A stretch of DNA of 64,000 nucleotides from Hyaloperonospora brassicae (taxonomy: Eukaryota > Oomycota > Peronosporomycetes > Peronosporales > Peronosporaceae), in NCBI GenBank assembly GCA_947650285.1, contig CANTFL010000221.1:248001-312000 (forward strand), given 5' to 3'. This document shows, piece after piece, positions 1 to 12,035 of the stretch. Each line of letters opens with the position of its first letter. Within the stretch, counting starts at the first letter, position 1. A program made the position numbers and the translations under genes. The notes below the pieces were generated by a model. It did not search any database and was not told the DNA's origin. It was given only the letters and a program-made list of their open reading frames with translations.

Positions 1-1689
1 ACGGTGTGATCTGGGACAAAGGTGTAACATCCTGCGCATAGGTGATACTGTATACCGATCTCACAAAAAGGGTACTGATTTTGGTTGATTATAGCCCGAT
101 GTCGAAGTGTGAATACTCATGGGAGTTTAAGGAGTTGTTCTAAGACATGTGGAGGGTCTCTTCAATCAGATGAATTATGAAGGGTGGTACGTGAACACGT
201 ACATTGTCAGAAGAACATCTACTGCTAAATTGTACCGTGTCGATCCTTAACTATCTCGAATTGGAAATCAGATCGGGCATGTTCTGTGTTGATTATGGAT
301 ATATCGCTGATGAAATTTTAGATCATGATAAATATGTTTGTTGAAGGTGTATGAGTGATGTTACAAAAGTTTAGACCGATAGAACTAGTGGAAGCCGGTT
401 AAATTGACGTCTCAAAATGGATTTAGACACATTCGGCATTTGGGTACTATTTCGGGCTCATTAGTACCAAAAATGGGACTTCGGTACCACATTTTGATTT
501 GGTTCTCTTTTGGCGTTTAGGAACAATATCGGGAATATTGGCGCTATCTTTGGACTACAGGTCATAAAATTTCGACACGTGTTTAAAGGGGCGGTCAAGC
601 TTAAAGGAGATATCGGTTTGGAGAGTTACCTACAATTCTACTTGGCTTATAAATAAGTTGGATATTAATTTGGTTGGATAATAAAATAGTTACCGTTTTT
701 ACATAGAAAGTACGTCGCAGACGTCTCTTCCGGGCAGGATATTTGGCCCCCTGTCGATCAATACACTTCGCCACACCGTGTTTCGTGTACTCACCTTGGT
801 CTGTTTGGCCAAGGTGGGGTTAAGGTAACTCAACTTAGCTCAAACTGCTAGGGTAGCAGCACACAACGGTAAAGGAAAAGGATTTTGGTTATAAGATCGC
901 GATACGGCTCGAATGGCTGAAAAATCTGGACAAGGAGTTCAAGACAAGACCGAGCAAGATCGAATCGATACACAAGGCAGATCGGTCCGTTTCATTTTGG
1001 CGAAGCTCACGACCTATCTTTTACACTGCGCACTTCCGACAAGATCTTCCGATCCCAAGACCAGATCGGATCGATCCCAAGGCAAGATCGACGCAGGACA
1101 ACTATTTGCTGAGTGGAGGTTTACGCCCAGCAAAGACTCTGATCCCGAAGACAGATTGAGATCAGTGTGATTTAAGATCAAGATCGCGACATCTCCACAC
1201 AGTGATCGTCGCGACTTAAGATCAAGATCGCAGAACCCCAATCCGTGGTGTGAAGATATCTTCACCGGAAGCGAACTCTCAACCCCAAACCCTCAGCGAG
1301 ATCGACATCTCCCAAGGCCGTTAAGAAGAGCTCAAGCCAGCCCAACTGACGTGTACACAAGGTGAGCACAAGGCCATACAACAAGGCACGGATCGGAGTA
1401 CCCCCTCCGTGAGTCGGCAAGTCTGGGAAAGTGGAAGATCGACCCTCACATCTGCGAATTTGTTAGATCGACTTCACTGCGTTTACAACATGGATAAAAC
1501 CGGTGAATTTTGTCGTTTATATTTCGAATTGAAAGAGAGTCTATAAAATATAAGTAAGAAGACTCTACTACAAAATGACACCAGACAGGACTATTGCATA
1601 GCATAAAATTGAAGGACACAAAAAGACAAATTGAGTATATTGCAGAATGCTTGTTGCCATATACTTACACAGGAATATGCACTGACATC
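1..1689. other. anonymous non-coding sequence
   Basis: I recognise no gene here. An 85-codon open frame at 913-1170 is GATC-rich and has no family signature. Two local structures are visible: an 8-base perfect inverted repeat, CACCTTGG/CCAAGGTG, at 792-816 with a 9-base loop, and a 16-base direct repeat, TTAAGATCAAGATCGC, at 1172-1187 and 1216-1231. The stretch could be LTR or leader sequence of a decayed element, but there is no second copy in the window to prove it. Confidence 0.4.
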
Positions 1690-2719
1690 CTATGCAGACG
1701 GGGATTACAATAGCGCTCAATGCAAATGCTGATGGCTCTGACAAGCCACATCCTTTTCTATCTGGATAGCGAAGAAACTCGCTGCTTTGACAAGAAATCA
1801 GGTCGAGCACATGGATATCTCTATCGCAACAACACATAGTCTTACAGGACGGGCATATTATATATTGAATGGGTTGCAAATCTAGACAAAACCATGAGAT
1901 TGCGTAGCCCTTGAAAATAAGAACTTTCGTTGATCTAATATTGTATTGTTTTAGATCAAAAGTAGAAATATCCTATTATTAGTTGACAATGATCCGTTGC
2001 ATTTGGCGAATGACCTTACGCTAATTAACGTCAAGTTCCAGCTGCTTACACCACGTACGACCTCCACGATTCAGCCGATGGATGCTCGGTGTCATCGCAG
2101 CGTTCAAGCGACGGTATCGCCGAGACCATCTTCAAAATGCGATAGACTGTGACGAGCGAAGAGAGGTTTCAAAAATGTACGAAGTTGACCAACTTGCTAC
2201 TATGCGCTTGTCGGTGGCTGCCTGAAACGAGATTTTAGGCACTACCATTGCTAACTGCTACAGCCACACAAGGCTTTTTTCCACTGAATCAGTCATTTCA
2301 AGTGCAGTGGAGGTGGAAAGGGGTAAAGATGGCGCAACGGCGGTCGAGGAGGAAGAAAGTGAGCTGGAGGAAGAGCTGTAAGCACAGCTCAAGAAGCTGC
2401 GTGTTATAGATCATGAACATTTCAGAGCTCCTCGATCCCATAGGAGAGGATGAGACTGCACAGTCTGAGGTTATCGACAACGATATTCTAGAAGAGGTTT
2501 TGAATGCAGATGATGAGGAGCAAAACAGAAAGGATGCGGCACCTGCCGCAGAAACATTTATCACAACCAAGATCATTAAGCTTCTTCGTGATGCCTGCTC
2601 CATGCGCGACGTATTTCAGAAAATTCACTAAGCTGCTTATGAAGTCCTTCGCAACATCCAGCTTGATCTTAGCAACATTCCCACCATTCTAACCACCCTC
2701 GACATGTGGTTCGAGTAAG
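1690..2719 (+). pseudogene. pogo/Tigger-like DDE_1 transposase remnant
   Basis: Several plus-strand frames together read as the catalytic half of a pogo/Tigger-type DDE_1 transposase, which cuts and pastes DNA transposons at TA sites. Visible pieces are ITIALNANADGSDKP at about 1704, where the family has its first catalytic region; LLLVDNDPLH at about 1973-2002, the second-Asp block; TTSTIQPMDA at about 2060, the block after it; then VIAAFKRRYRRDHLQNAID from 2091. An acidic tail follows (2290-2631), with a segment around VFQKIH. A one-base insertion near 2086 shifts the frame, and stop codons lie at about 1767, 2221, 2380, 2629 and 2717. No N-terminal DNA-binding part or terminal inverted repeats were seen. 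It is a dead fragment; the family call is based on motif order only. Confidence 0.7.
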
Positions 2720-2797
2720 TTTTCGCTTCTATAATACGAAAAAGATGCTCATAATGAACTTATATTACCCTATATGACCATAACTTTAAAGCTACGA

Positions 2798-2860
2798 CTA
2801 GGGGCACACCCCACTTTTGCTAGGGGCACACTCCATTGGTGCTATGGGTACACCCGCCTG
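2798..2860. repeat. 22-base tandem repeat, about three copies
   Basis: Units start at 2798, 2820 and 2842, each beginning CTAGGGGCACAC or the variant CTATGGGTACAC. The copies diverge in the second half. No coding role is apparent. Confidence 0.7.
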
Positions 2861-3525
2861 CCTAAAATATTAATGAGGACTTTACATTTTATAGTCCAGT
2901 ACAATGTATGTGTACAGAACAGTGCATTTGTATGTATTAACAACCATCCAAATTACTGAGAATGTTTGGACTAGGGATCTGGATGGTAAGGAGAGGATAT
3001 CACATGCTGCCAAAGGGAAAAAACTGTCTTGAGCACCTGTCTTGGCCGCGTGATTGCATTTTTACCTCTATACTCATATAATAAAATAGAAAACACCTGA
3101 TAATAACACGCACTACCTGGACTCTATAAGTGGCGTACGAAGGCCCGAGAGAAGGAAAATTGTCGCTTAACAGCTCCAACATCCACCTGCCGCTCGCATC
3201 GTTACCATCTTTTCTTCCAGGAACGAAATAGAATCAACCTTAAGGGTTTTTCGGCTACCCGAGGGTATGCCATCGTCGTCTTTGGATCAAAGAAAACAAG
3301 GCGGGTTCTGCAACGGGTCTAATTTTCGTGCGACCGTGGCGGGACTTACAGAACAGGCTAAACATCAGCGATGGTATCTATAATGTTGATGTATTACCTC
3401 GTGCGTAAGAGTTGCATAAACCTTCTTACCCTATATCATCTGCCCGGGGTAAGACATTCGACGGTATGTACCGATACGTACCTCGTCATAGACATTATCC
3501 ACAAGGTCCTAATATACTGCACGTG
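2861..3525. other. intergenic sequence, nothing recognised
   Basis: Short open frames on both strands (for example 3000-3182 minus) have no recognisable motifs. The right edge is the target site of the Gypsy element that starts at 3531. Confidence 0.4.
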
Positions 3526-3530
3526 GTACG

Positions 3531-3966
3531 TGTAACGGGGCACACATTGTGTCGACACGACACAAGGCGAGGTGCACCCGACGTGACGTGCACGTGCGAG
3601 GAAGCGCAAGCAAGTAGCTGAAGCCGAAGACTTTCGTACAAGTAAAATTAGAACTGGTATTTAATATAGTAATGTTTTCCTAACTAAAACATCTTTGACT
3701 TGTTCTAACTATAATAAACTACCATCTCTTATGTGGGACTCGTGCTCACCGCCCATTGCGCGAGTCTAGCAGCGATTGGTGTTTAATCTGGTTGATGTAA
3801 CGTGTACCTCAACCGAGTGGAGCGCCCACGAATATTACCCTTGGGGGTAATATTCTGACAACATCACATCTTCGAGTGATGTTGATTTAAGTATTTTCTA
3901 AACTAGATAATACGAAAAAATTACTCTTTCTTATCAAATTTTATTTAACGAACTCACCCCGTTACA
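3531..3966 (-). repeat. 3' LTR of the first Gypsy element
   Basis: 436 bases, bounded by a perfect 10-base terminal inverted repeat TGTAACGGGG/CCCCGTTACA. It matches 11294-11728 over its length with scattered substitutions and small indels. Confidence 0.95.
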
Positions 3967-3979
3967 TCACTCCTCCCTT
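3967..3979 (-). other. polypurine tract of the first Gypsy element
   Basis: On the minus strand AAGGGAGGAGTGA lies directly before the 3' LTR, the expected place and composition for the plus-strand DNA primer. Confidence 0.75.
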
Positions 3980-4005
3980 AACCATCAGTCACTATATGGG
4001 CTGAT

Positions 4006-5835
4006 ATGATTGGTTGTGACAGAGTAACTATTATCATGTCGCTCTGGGTACGGGGAGCACTTGTTGGTCTTTCCCTTCTCATTACCACTTCGCAGCCCAT
4101 GACGAGTAAGGCCGCGACTGAAGCGGCTGCACGGATGCGTGCAGCCGGAGAACAAGACACTGAAGACTCGGCATCAGGTGGTTATCCGTCTGCTGCTGAT
4201 AATGAGCAGCCTGCAACACCCATAGTTGCAGGTGCACGTGTTCATTTACGTGCAGGCTCTATACCCGCAGCTTCGGCTGCGGGTGGTAGTTCCATGGACT
4301 GTGATCCCGAATTATAGGTGATCTATTCGGGCGAGTCGGACTCCACGTCCGACTCGAAGCCGACCGCGAAGTCTGACCGTACGGTTATAGGCACGAATAC
4401 TGCTGCACCTCGCGGCAGTCTGGATCCTAAATTGCGGAATGAGATGTTCGTTTTTTCCGAGAAGTCCAGAAACGCTTTACCGGGCTCGAACCGATCGCGC
4501 TCGTATTCATTCGAGGCGAGTGTTCAATACGGGGACGTACATCCTCATGACGATGTCGATGACTCTTTGCGGAGCCACCGTAGCCACAGCCGCAATAATA
4601 CGAGGTATTGCGGCGATCGTAGTGTCAGTACTTATGTTGGCACCATGCAAGAGGAGCAGAAACGTAACGAATTATGATCGGATTCCGAAAAAAGGCCATG
4701 AATGCCATCCGTGAGCGAGTCGAGAGAGTGATATGGATATACAACAGGGAGTTGTCGGATACCATTCATTGACTCGTCAAGGATCCATGGTCTTGACTCC
4801 AATGCGATAAACTATCGCACTGAGCATAAATTCTACATCGACGTTTTCTTTAAACACTGATGGTTTTACAGCAACCATAAGAGAGACGAGCTCTCTTTGG
4901 TGCAGCCGTGGAATTCGTTGATCGGCGACATTAAGAATGTTGGCCGTCGAGCTTGGCTAAGCAAACTTGTTTTTGCTCGCAACCGGTTTGAACGGAAGTG
5001 GCCAACCGGTGAACGGTACAAATTGCTTCGATTGGCTCGAGAGGCAGGTTTACCTTGTCTCTCGTGGGAAGAGAATGGTCTAAGTTGTATTAACAATTCA
5101 GTTCGCGCCCTTAGGGAGGCGTACCTCCCTAATCAACCCTACTAGAGGGCGTGCATTTCGTCCGACATGCTTCAAGTGATTAAGAACTTACTATCCCTTT
5201 GCGAACGTAGCGAGCGTTCGTACGACGATGGCCTTCCATCACAACGTGTGTCTCGTCGTAGCTCTCGACGAGACCGGGCACATCCAAAATCAGCTGGTAT
5301 TGGGGCTCCCAGCTGTCCCGAGGGGGCGGAAACCCCCGCCACTAAATGAGGTAACCCGTCCTTAAATCTGAAACGTTATGGTGGTTCGATATACGCTCCA
5401 CTAGGAAGCATTTACCACCGTGGGAGTCAACTAAGGGATGTGAAGGAGGAGGGAAGACCTCGTCCAGATCGTTCTGCTCACAATCTCGGCCCGTACGAGA
5501 TGGATCGCGCAATTGTTAAATCGCGCGACGATATAGAGTACGAGAGGGACAAAGGTTACGCTCTGACCGACACGGTTTGGAAGCATCTCAAGGAGCACGA
5601 GATCGAGCATGCAAAGAACCGTGCTGAGCACGCGGTCGCGCAGCTTCAGGTCGAGCGCGATGTCCGCGTCCTCGTCGGTGAGCTGGCGATAGCTCGCGGA
5701 GAGATCCTTCGTTCCAATACCGAGGGCGCTTCGCTGCGCTTCCAGGTTGAACGCCTGGAGCACGAACACAAGAACCTGATGGAGGTTCTTAAACGCGGGA
5801 AGCTATCTTCACGGGAAGAAAAGAGCTCGTACTGA
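4006..5835 (+). pseudogene. antisense ORF with coiled coil inside Gypsy element
   Basis: One plus-strand frame runs about 610 codons, opposite to gag-pol, from just inside the 3' LTR to the integrase end. Only about seven internal stops interrupt it (4315, 4675, 4699, 4729, 4858, 5143, 5347), far fewer than a random frame of this length would have. The N-terminal part is Ala/Ser/Asp-rich. The middle (about 4795-5140) has a well-composed globular look, with the block WNSLIGDIKNVGRRAWLSKL and a following GERYKLLRLAREAGLPCLSW. The C-terminal part (5440-5835) is a charged heptad-like helix rich in Glu, Arg and Leu, for example HEIEHAKNRAEHAVAQLQVE. I recognise no family. It is probably an accessory antisense gene of the element, now decayed. 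Gene capture is an alternative. Confidence 0.6.
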
Positions 5836-7340
5836 CGGTACGGGCAAGACGCCCCACGTAGAACGTAGGATGCGTGCCCCTTCTACGTGGCATCTCTATA
5901 GTGTATGCGTTGCCTTGTCGGCGCACCATATATAACGGGCCGATATATTCGGGCAGTAGTTTACTGCTGCCCACGTTAGTCACTGCGTATCTAGGTAGGT
6001 TTCCCGTAGATAGTAGCACTAAGTCTTCTTCAACAAATGTATGTACATTTGCTCTATCATTCGTGACAGCGTTCCGTTTCTGACGACACACCGCGTAAGC
6101 GATGGAATCATGTACGAAACGGACCACTGCTTCACGATCCAGCAGATATTGTTTTGCTGAATAGATATTGTATTGTTTAGATCGCCTTGTGCGAACCGCA
6201 GCAAGATTCCTTTCCTCTTTCTGTTCATAGGCGAGGATGTCGTTATTCTCGCTGGAATAGTCATTGGCGATGCTGAAAATACCAGCAATGTCATCATCAT
6301 TTGAGTCAAAAATAGCGCTATCGCTATTATGGAGGTGATCTTCTACATCGTCGATGTCGACTTGATCGACATCGGCGTCATACGTGACGACGTAAACGTT
6401 GACACGCGATGAGCAAGAGCCAGAAGGGATTTTACTCGAGCGAGTCCCTTCTCCCGTATCCAAGAGGCACTCTCAAAAGGGTTAAGCAGGCGTGGATGGA
6501 ATAAGCCATTCACGAAAAACGGTGTGTGCTGGGATGTAGCATGCACCAAATTCTTGATGGGGAATTTTGCCATGGGTAGGAATTCGCTCATCTCGATCAC
6601 GAGTGAACTTATCCTCGAAGAGATACTTCGAGGGCACGATTTGCGCGTTCTGTCCGGCCATCTGTTTCGGGATGGTCAGTTGTCGACACCTTTAATCCTC
6701 TTACGAGTGAACGGAACACGGATTGCCAAAAGTCCGCCGTGAACCGAGGGTCACGGTCGGAAACGATTTCACGAGGTAATCCGTGAAGGCGAAAGACCGT
6801 GTAGATAAAGACACGAGCACACATTTGTGCCGTTATTGACTCGTGTATAGAAGCAATATGCACCATATTGCTGAACCGGTCAACAAACACAAGAATACCA
6901 TTATTCTTGTGAGCGTCTTCGGCCGGGACCGGCAGAGGCTGTAGAGGCGCACGGGATGAAGGGTTGGGCTTCACCCGTTGACAAACCGCACAAGCACAAA
7001 TGTTCTTGCGTGCAAACTAATACTGGTGAGGCCAGTAAAAGTCACGACTTTTCGTAAGGTAAGTATTTTCCCTTCCACGATCCCCGCCTGTCGGGGCATC
7101 GTGACACTCATACATGATATAAAAACGCAAATCATTATGAGTGGGAACTACGACACGACGCGTGTCGCCGACAACGGCTGTGTAGTACAGCAATCCGTTG
7201 TGAGTCGTGTACCAATTCGAAAAGGATCGATACAAAGCCGGTAAACCTTTCAAAGATTTCCGAGATGGATTTACGTAATGATCCGTCAAGCGTAACAGAT
7301 CATTATCTTCTGCGTAAGCCTCACTCACGTCGTCCAAAGG
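5789..7340 (-). pseudogene. Gypsy integrase, broken
   Basis: Reading right to left, the zinc-binding part has HNDLRFYIMYECHD (about 7100) and, after an in-frame stop near 7015, CACAVCQR, giving an HHCC-type domain. The core follows at 6609-6974, with ILVFVDRFSNMVHIAS, then SDRDPRFTADFW (second catalytic Asp) and HPETDGRTERANRALE (catalytic Glu). The stretch that normally carries the first catalytic Asp, before ILVFVDRF, appears deleted: PLPVPAED leads almost directly into it. A C-terminal GPY/F-like module with LLPEYIGPLYMVRR sits at 5789-6463 in another frame. Frameshifts and stops make it non-functional. Confidence 0.85.
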
Positions 7341-7397
7341 TTTTCATGACGGGACACTGACTAATAGAGCTGCAGCAGTTGGCGCTTGAACGCTGTT

Positions 7398-9050
7398 TCA
7401 TTGCGCGCCCGGCTCGAAATCGGGTCGGCGCGATAGCGCATAAGCGACTACGTTGAGTCGTCCTTGGTTTATACGCCACGGAGAAGTTGTACTCTGCGAA
7501 GAAGTACAGCCACCTCGCCATCCTTTGCGAGAGGTGGGGAGTGTTGACGGCCTTCCGTATCGACGCATGGTCTGTTTACACAATGAACGGTCTATCCATC
7601 AAGAGATAGAGCCGGAACTTAGCCAGTGCATATATCACGGCAAGGCGTTCCTTGTCATGCACTGGGTAATTACGATCAGCTGTATGCAGCTGACGCAATT
7701 TATAACAGATGACACGCTTCGCGCCATCTGTGCCAAATTGCATTAACGCATAGCCGATCTCAAAATCGCTGGCGTCACAGACCACATGAAATGGTCTGTC
7801 CTGATCTGCAATCGCCAAGATTGTTGATTGCATCAAACTTTGCTTGATACTTTTAAAGGAAATATGGCACTCAGCGTTCCATGACCACTTGACAATTTTC
7901 TTGAGCAAACAAGAAAGATGAACAGTCGTCTCGGCGTAGTTGCGGGAGTACTTGTGCAAGTACGCCGCTAGACCAAGGAACTTCCTTAGTCCCTTAACAT
8001 CAACTGGCGCTGGCCAGTCGGTGATCGCCTTGATTTTTCGGGATCAGGGCGTACGCCGTGTTTACCCACGATGCACCCAAGAAGTGGTATTTTGCTAGCT
8101 GCAAATATACACTTCTTGAGGTTGGCGTACAACTTATACTTGCGCATAAGTTGAAGAAACCCACGAACGCGAGTTTTGTGAACTTTAACGTCCGTTTTCC
8201 CGTCCAGAGCCCGGCTATGGGTGAACACATCGTCGAAGTAACTCGGTGCGAAGTCACGCACCGGTCTCAACAGATTTGTAACACATCTGTTCGATGTTGC
8301 AGGGGCATTACTCAGCCCCTGTGGCATCACTAGCCACTCCCGCAGCATACTGCAGGGGGTGCTTACTGCTCTGTACGGGGAATCTCGTTATTGCATGAGG
8401 ATCCGATAGAATCCATCCATCAGATCCATGGACGAAAAGATGGTACTCTTAGACATACCATCTATGATGACGTCTTTCCTCGGTATCGGCGTCTGAGCCG
8501 CAACTGTATTGCGGCATTCAGCTTGTTGAATGCGTGCAATATCTTCCATCCACCTGCGGCGTTTCGCACACAGAATGTTGGAGAGCTGTGGGGGGATGTC
8601 GATTCCCTCACATGACCTGCTGCTAAGCGATCGGCAAAGAACTTGTCGAAAGCTAGTACTTGTTCACGAGGCAGTGGCCACTGCTTCATGACACAGTACT
8701 TCGAGCCCGGTTTGAGCTCGATCTCGTGTCGAGTGCCTTTGTCCTTAGGCAACTCGCAAGGTACAGATTCAGGGAACACATCTTTAAATTCGATCTAATC
8801 CTTATACAAAGGATTTGCCCGAAGTGACTCCCAGTATTGAGATGTGTATGGTTCAATTCGAGTCTTCTCGTCGAGGACACTTTCGTCCATCGATGAGCTG
8901 CTGAGAACCCGTTCGTTCTCACCAAATACTATTGCCGACCGAATATCGGCCACATACTCATCCTCCGTGACGAGTATGCAGATCTGCTTGACTTTGCCAC
9001 TACGCAGATCACGCAAGAACCATTTCGGTTCTAGCGTCAGCAGTTGAATT
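7398..9050 (-). pseudogene. Gypsy reverse transcriptase and RNase H, broken
   Basis: The RT start is at 8462-8779, with a typical KDKGTRHEIELKPG and PHSSPTFCVRNAAGGWK. The catalytic block, in another frame, is at 7986-8348, with MPQGLSNAPATSNRC and the active-site SYFDDV at about 8229-8240. RNase H lies at 7576-7959, with VVCDASDFEIGYALMQF, and ends near 7400 at a segment resembling the usual ALSRRPDFEP. At least three frame changes and several stops separate these blocks. Upstream, 8795-9016 is the less conserved PR-RT linker. Confidence 0.9.
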
Positions 9051-9543
9051 TATCTCCGAAGTTAACTTCGGAGGCACAATCAGATCAAGTGTATAAGCGC
9101 CTACACTTGATCCGTCATTAACCAAGACGTTCAACGTCTCGGTTACATCCTGGAAACTTTCTTCCACAGGTTGCTGAGGGCCTGATCCTTCAGCAAGTGA
9201 CTCTTGGGTAATTTTTTCCTCTTGAACGCGGGGGACTTATTCCCTCGACGTCTTCTGACTGTGGCTGTGCAATAAAAGACAGAGACCAAACCTCTACGGT
9301 CTACTCTCCAGTCGACCTAGGATGTCCATGTTGCCCTTTAAAGGAAAAAGGTTTATTTCTTCTAAGATTCTGCCCGCTAGGCATGCATCCATGTCCCGGT
9401 CCACTCGACTTATTCGAGTGGTGTACCTTCGGCGCCGCCTGTACTTCTGTACAGTTGCCGGGAGCTTGCTCCACAGTGTAGTGATTAACTACACTGTGAT
9501 CTTGTGCGGTCGTGCGAACGACCGAACCGCAAGTGAGGCCATC

Positions 9544-11235
9544 TCACTCACTCGCATAACATCCACACTCTCGTGAACGCTCCAAGACGTTCATCATATG
9601 GCCATCTGATGAACAAGCGGCAGGCATCTTCACGGATCGATGCTGCCAGATCACTCTTGGCTCGTACCTTCTGAGCCAAGGTAATCCCAGGATGACATCA
9701 AATTTCTCATCCAGATCCAGCACGATGAAATCATCATCGTACTGTTTGATCTCTAACGTGTAGTGGATTCCCACTGCACGTTTCTTAACGGTAATCGATG
9801 CGCCTGTAGCAAGGAGCACCGTCAACCTCGTGAGAGGGATGTCGCGCTCAACGAACTTGAGCCTACGAATTTTCAGTGACTGGCGACGAACAAAGTAGTT
9901 TGACGACCCACAGTCAAATAGAGCACGAAGTGACATATCTTTTGTCACTTCTAACTTCAAGGTGATAAGTAATATCTTATCACCAGGTGTAGAGACACAC
10001 AATGATTGTGTATCAGGAGCAACCTATGTCAAGATATTTGCAAATTCTTTTGAGGTTCCTGGATCAGTAGGGCTCTCCGCCCCTTTTGACCCCGTCCATT
10101 TTTATGGTCCGCCTCGCTATTGCGGTTTCGCGACAGCGCTGAACCCACAACCATTGTCCTTTTAGTCAAATGGTCGACCATTTCGCTCAGTACTGCTAGG
10201 TACTGGGCGAGGGGCAATGCACTTGTAAGCGCAATGTACTAACTTCTGGCAGAGACTTCACTTCTGCAATCGCTTGTTGTTTGAAGAGAGAGGTCTCTCG
10301 CTCTTAACGTAACAGAGGTCCATTGGTCCGTGACCTCCGGACTCTTGTCGTCTCGGTGGAAGATAGGAGCTCGAGCTAGCATGAGCCTGTCTCATGCTAA
10401 AGTCTTCCTGTTCCGCTGCTGAAATGGCATCTTCTAGAGTATTTGACTCTAGGCGGAACAGGTGTTTCCTGACGGGCCCTTTAGCGAGCCCTTTCTTAAA
10501 TACAGTGATCAGCGTGTGTTCATGAACCGTATTGGTAGTTATGCTACTCGCAAGGAGTTGTATATGTAAAGCGTAAGCGTGTACATCACGCTTACCTCAC
10601 TTGAGTTTCAGGAGCTCTGGTCGAGCCCTAAACTCAGCATTTGGCGGCTCAAACGCACTTTTGAGCCGGATCTTGAAGGATTCGAGCAACTCAAAAGCAT
10701 ATGAATCGCTCATCTCCAGCCCTAAGGCCCAAGTCTTGGCACGTCCTGCCAAGTGGGATTGAGCAAATGTTAATTTCATTTGATCATCGTCGATACGACG
10801 TGCCTCTATGGCTCTGTCGAGTTCGACGAACCATAATAACAGGGAGTCTTCTTTGACTCCTCTGTACTTGGGGATATCAACCCTTAAAGATGTCAGGAAG
10901 ACATTCATTCGTCGTCCCGCCCACAACAGCATTGAATTGCGGCTGTCTCAGCAGCCTAGTCTGTTGAGCACCGAGTTCTCTCAACTGCTCGGCCTGTTGA
11001 GAGCCTTGATGGTAAAACAATGCTAATTTCTTCCGTTCAGCGACAAGTTTATGTTGAAGGACACTGGCGTAGCGGCATGTTGTTGATCTCTGTCAAGAGA
11101 TTCCAACATAGTGGTAACACCGATGTCGCCCACGGTAGAGCTCATTCGCCCTACCGCGGCCCATTCGAGTTCACTCAAATGGGCGAAGCCTTCACGTGTG
11201 ACGTGATTTTCATCTTCCTCACCCACCATGTTCAT
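9544..11235 (-). pseudogene. Gypsy gag and retropepsin
   Basis: One minus-strand frame, with a few stops, covers gag and protease. The gag N-terminus starts at 11235. The capsid-like retrotransposon gag domain is at 10597-10932, with SLLLWFVELDRAIEARRI and SHLAGRAKTWALGL. The retropepsin is at 9544-10002, with active-site LRALFDCGSSNYFV and the second conserved block DVILGLPWL. The active site is DCG rather than DTG/DSG; oomycete Gypsy elements with Cys here are familiar to me, but that is recall and not checked. Stops near 11023 and 10597 break the frame. No clear zinc knuckle was seen. Confidence 0.85.
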
Positions 11236-11274
11236 GTTAGATAAGATGAGTGGTCGCTGAAAGGACTACAAAGT

Positions 11275-11291
11275 GCTACAAAGTGCTACCA
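11275..11291 (-). other. primer-binding site candidate
   Basis: On the minus strand, two bases after the 5' LTR, the sequence runs TGGTAGCACTTTGTAGC. It starts with TGG as required to pair with the CCA end of a tRNA. I cannot name the tRNA. A tandem TACAAAGTGC duplication overlaps it. Confidence 0.5.
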
Positions 11292-11293
11292 GG

Positions 11294-11728
11294 TGAAAGG
11301 GGGCACACATTGTGTCGACACGACACAAGGCGAGGTGCACCCGACGTGACGTGCACGTGCGAGGAAGCGCAAGCAAGTAGCTGAAGCCGAAGACTTTCGT
11401 ACAAGTAAAATTAGAACTGGTATTTAATATAGTTATGTTTTCCTAACTAAAACATATTTGACTTGTTCTAACTATAATAAACTACCATCTCTTATGTGGG
11501 ACTCGTGCTCACCGCCCATTGCGCGAGTCTAGCAGCTATTGGTGTTTAATCTGGTTGATGTAACGTGTACATCAACCGAGTGGAGCGCCCACGAATATTA
11601 CCCTTGGGGATAATATTCTGACAACGTCACCTCTTCGAGTGATGTTAATTTTAGTATTATCTAAAATAGATAATACGAAAAAATTACTCTTTCTTATCAA
11701 TTTTTTTTAACGCGCTCACCTTGTTAGA
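11294..11728 (-). repeat. 5' LTR of the first Gypsy element
   Basis: About 435 bases, the partner of 3531-3966. Its end has mutated (CCTTGTTAGA instead of CCCCGTTACA) but still abuts the GTACG target duplication at 11729-11733. Confidence 0.95.
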
Positions 11729-11733
11729 GTACG

Positions 11734-12022
11734 TGTTTGTCCGTGCCTGTCTTGACAAAAACGTCGCAAACGAGTCGTTGCCACTGCCGATGGTTTAGGT
11801 AAATCTGTGGGAAAGAGGGCATTCTGGTCATGACAGTTTCATGGTGTAACGATAGGTCAGAGTCAGGGCGATTAGCGCCAGCCATTATTTATGAGCATAA
11901 GTGCAGATAGCGTGCGAGGCAAACGACTGGAGCATATTGATAGCTAGCGATAAGACAGGAAATTGCAAGTGATAGACAGAATCTTATCATCTAATTCTTC
12001 CTTACGTGCTTCCAGTTTTACA
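11734..12022 (+). repeat. probable 5' LTR of truncated Copia element
   Basis: No second copy exists to prove this. The stretch ends in TTTTACA immediately before a tRNA-anticodon-type primer site (12023), which is followed by the gag start at 12036. That places the LTR 3' end at 12022. Its left end is unknown. Confidence 0.45.
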
Positions 12023-12035
12023 GGTTACGAGCCTA

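Larger units (their letters stand above)
3531..11728 (-). mobile_element. Ty3/Gypsy LTR retrotransposon, degenerate, complete ends
   Basis: An 8198-base element on the minus strand. It has two LTRs (3531-3966 and 11294-11728), a perfect 5-base target duplication GTACG at 3526-3530 and 11729-11733, a primer-binding candidate beside the right LTR and a purine tract beside the left LTR. Internal minus-strand order is gag, retropepsin, RT, RNase H, integrase, which defines Ty3/Gypsy. The LTRs differ at multiple sites (for example TGTAACGGGG against TGAAAGGGGG at the start), and pol is broken into several frames, so the copy is old and inactive. Between integrase and 3' LTR lies a long antisense frame (4006-5835), described separately. 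Confidence 0.95.
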
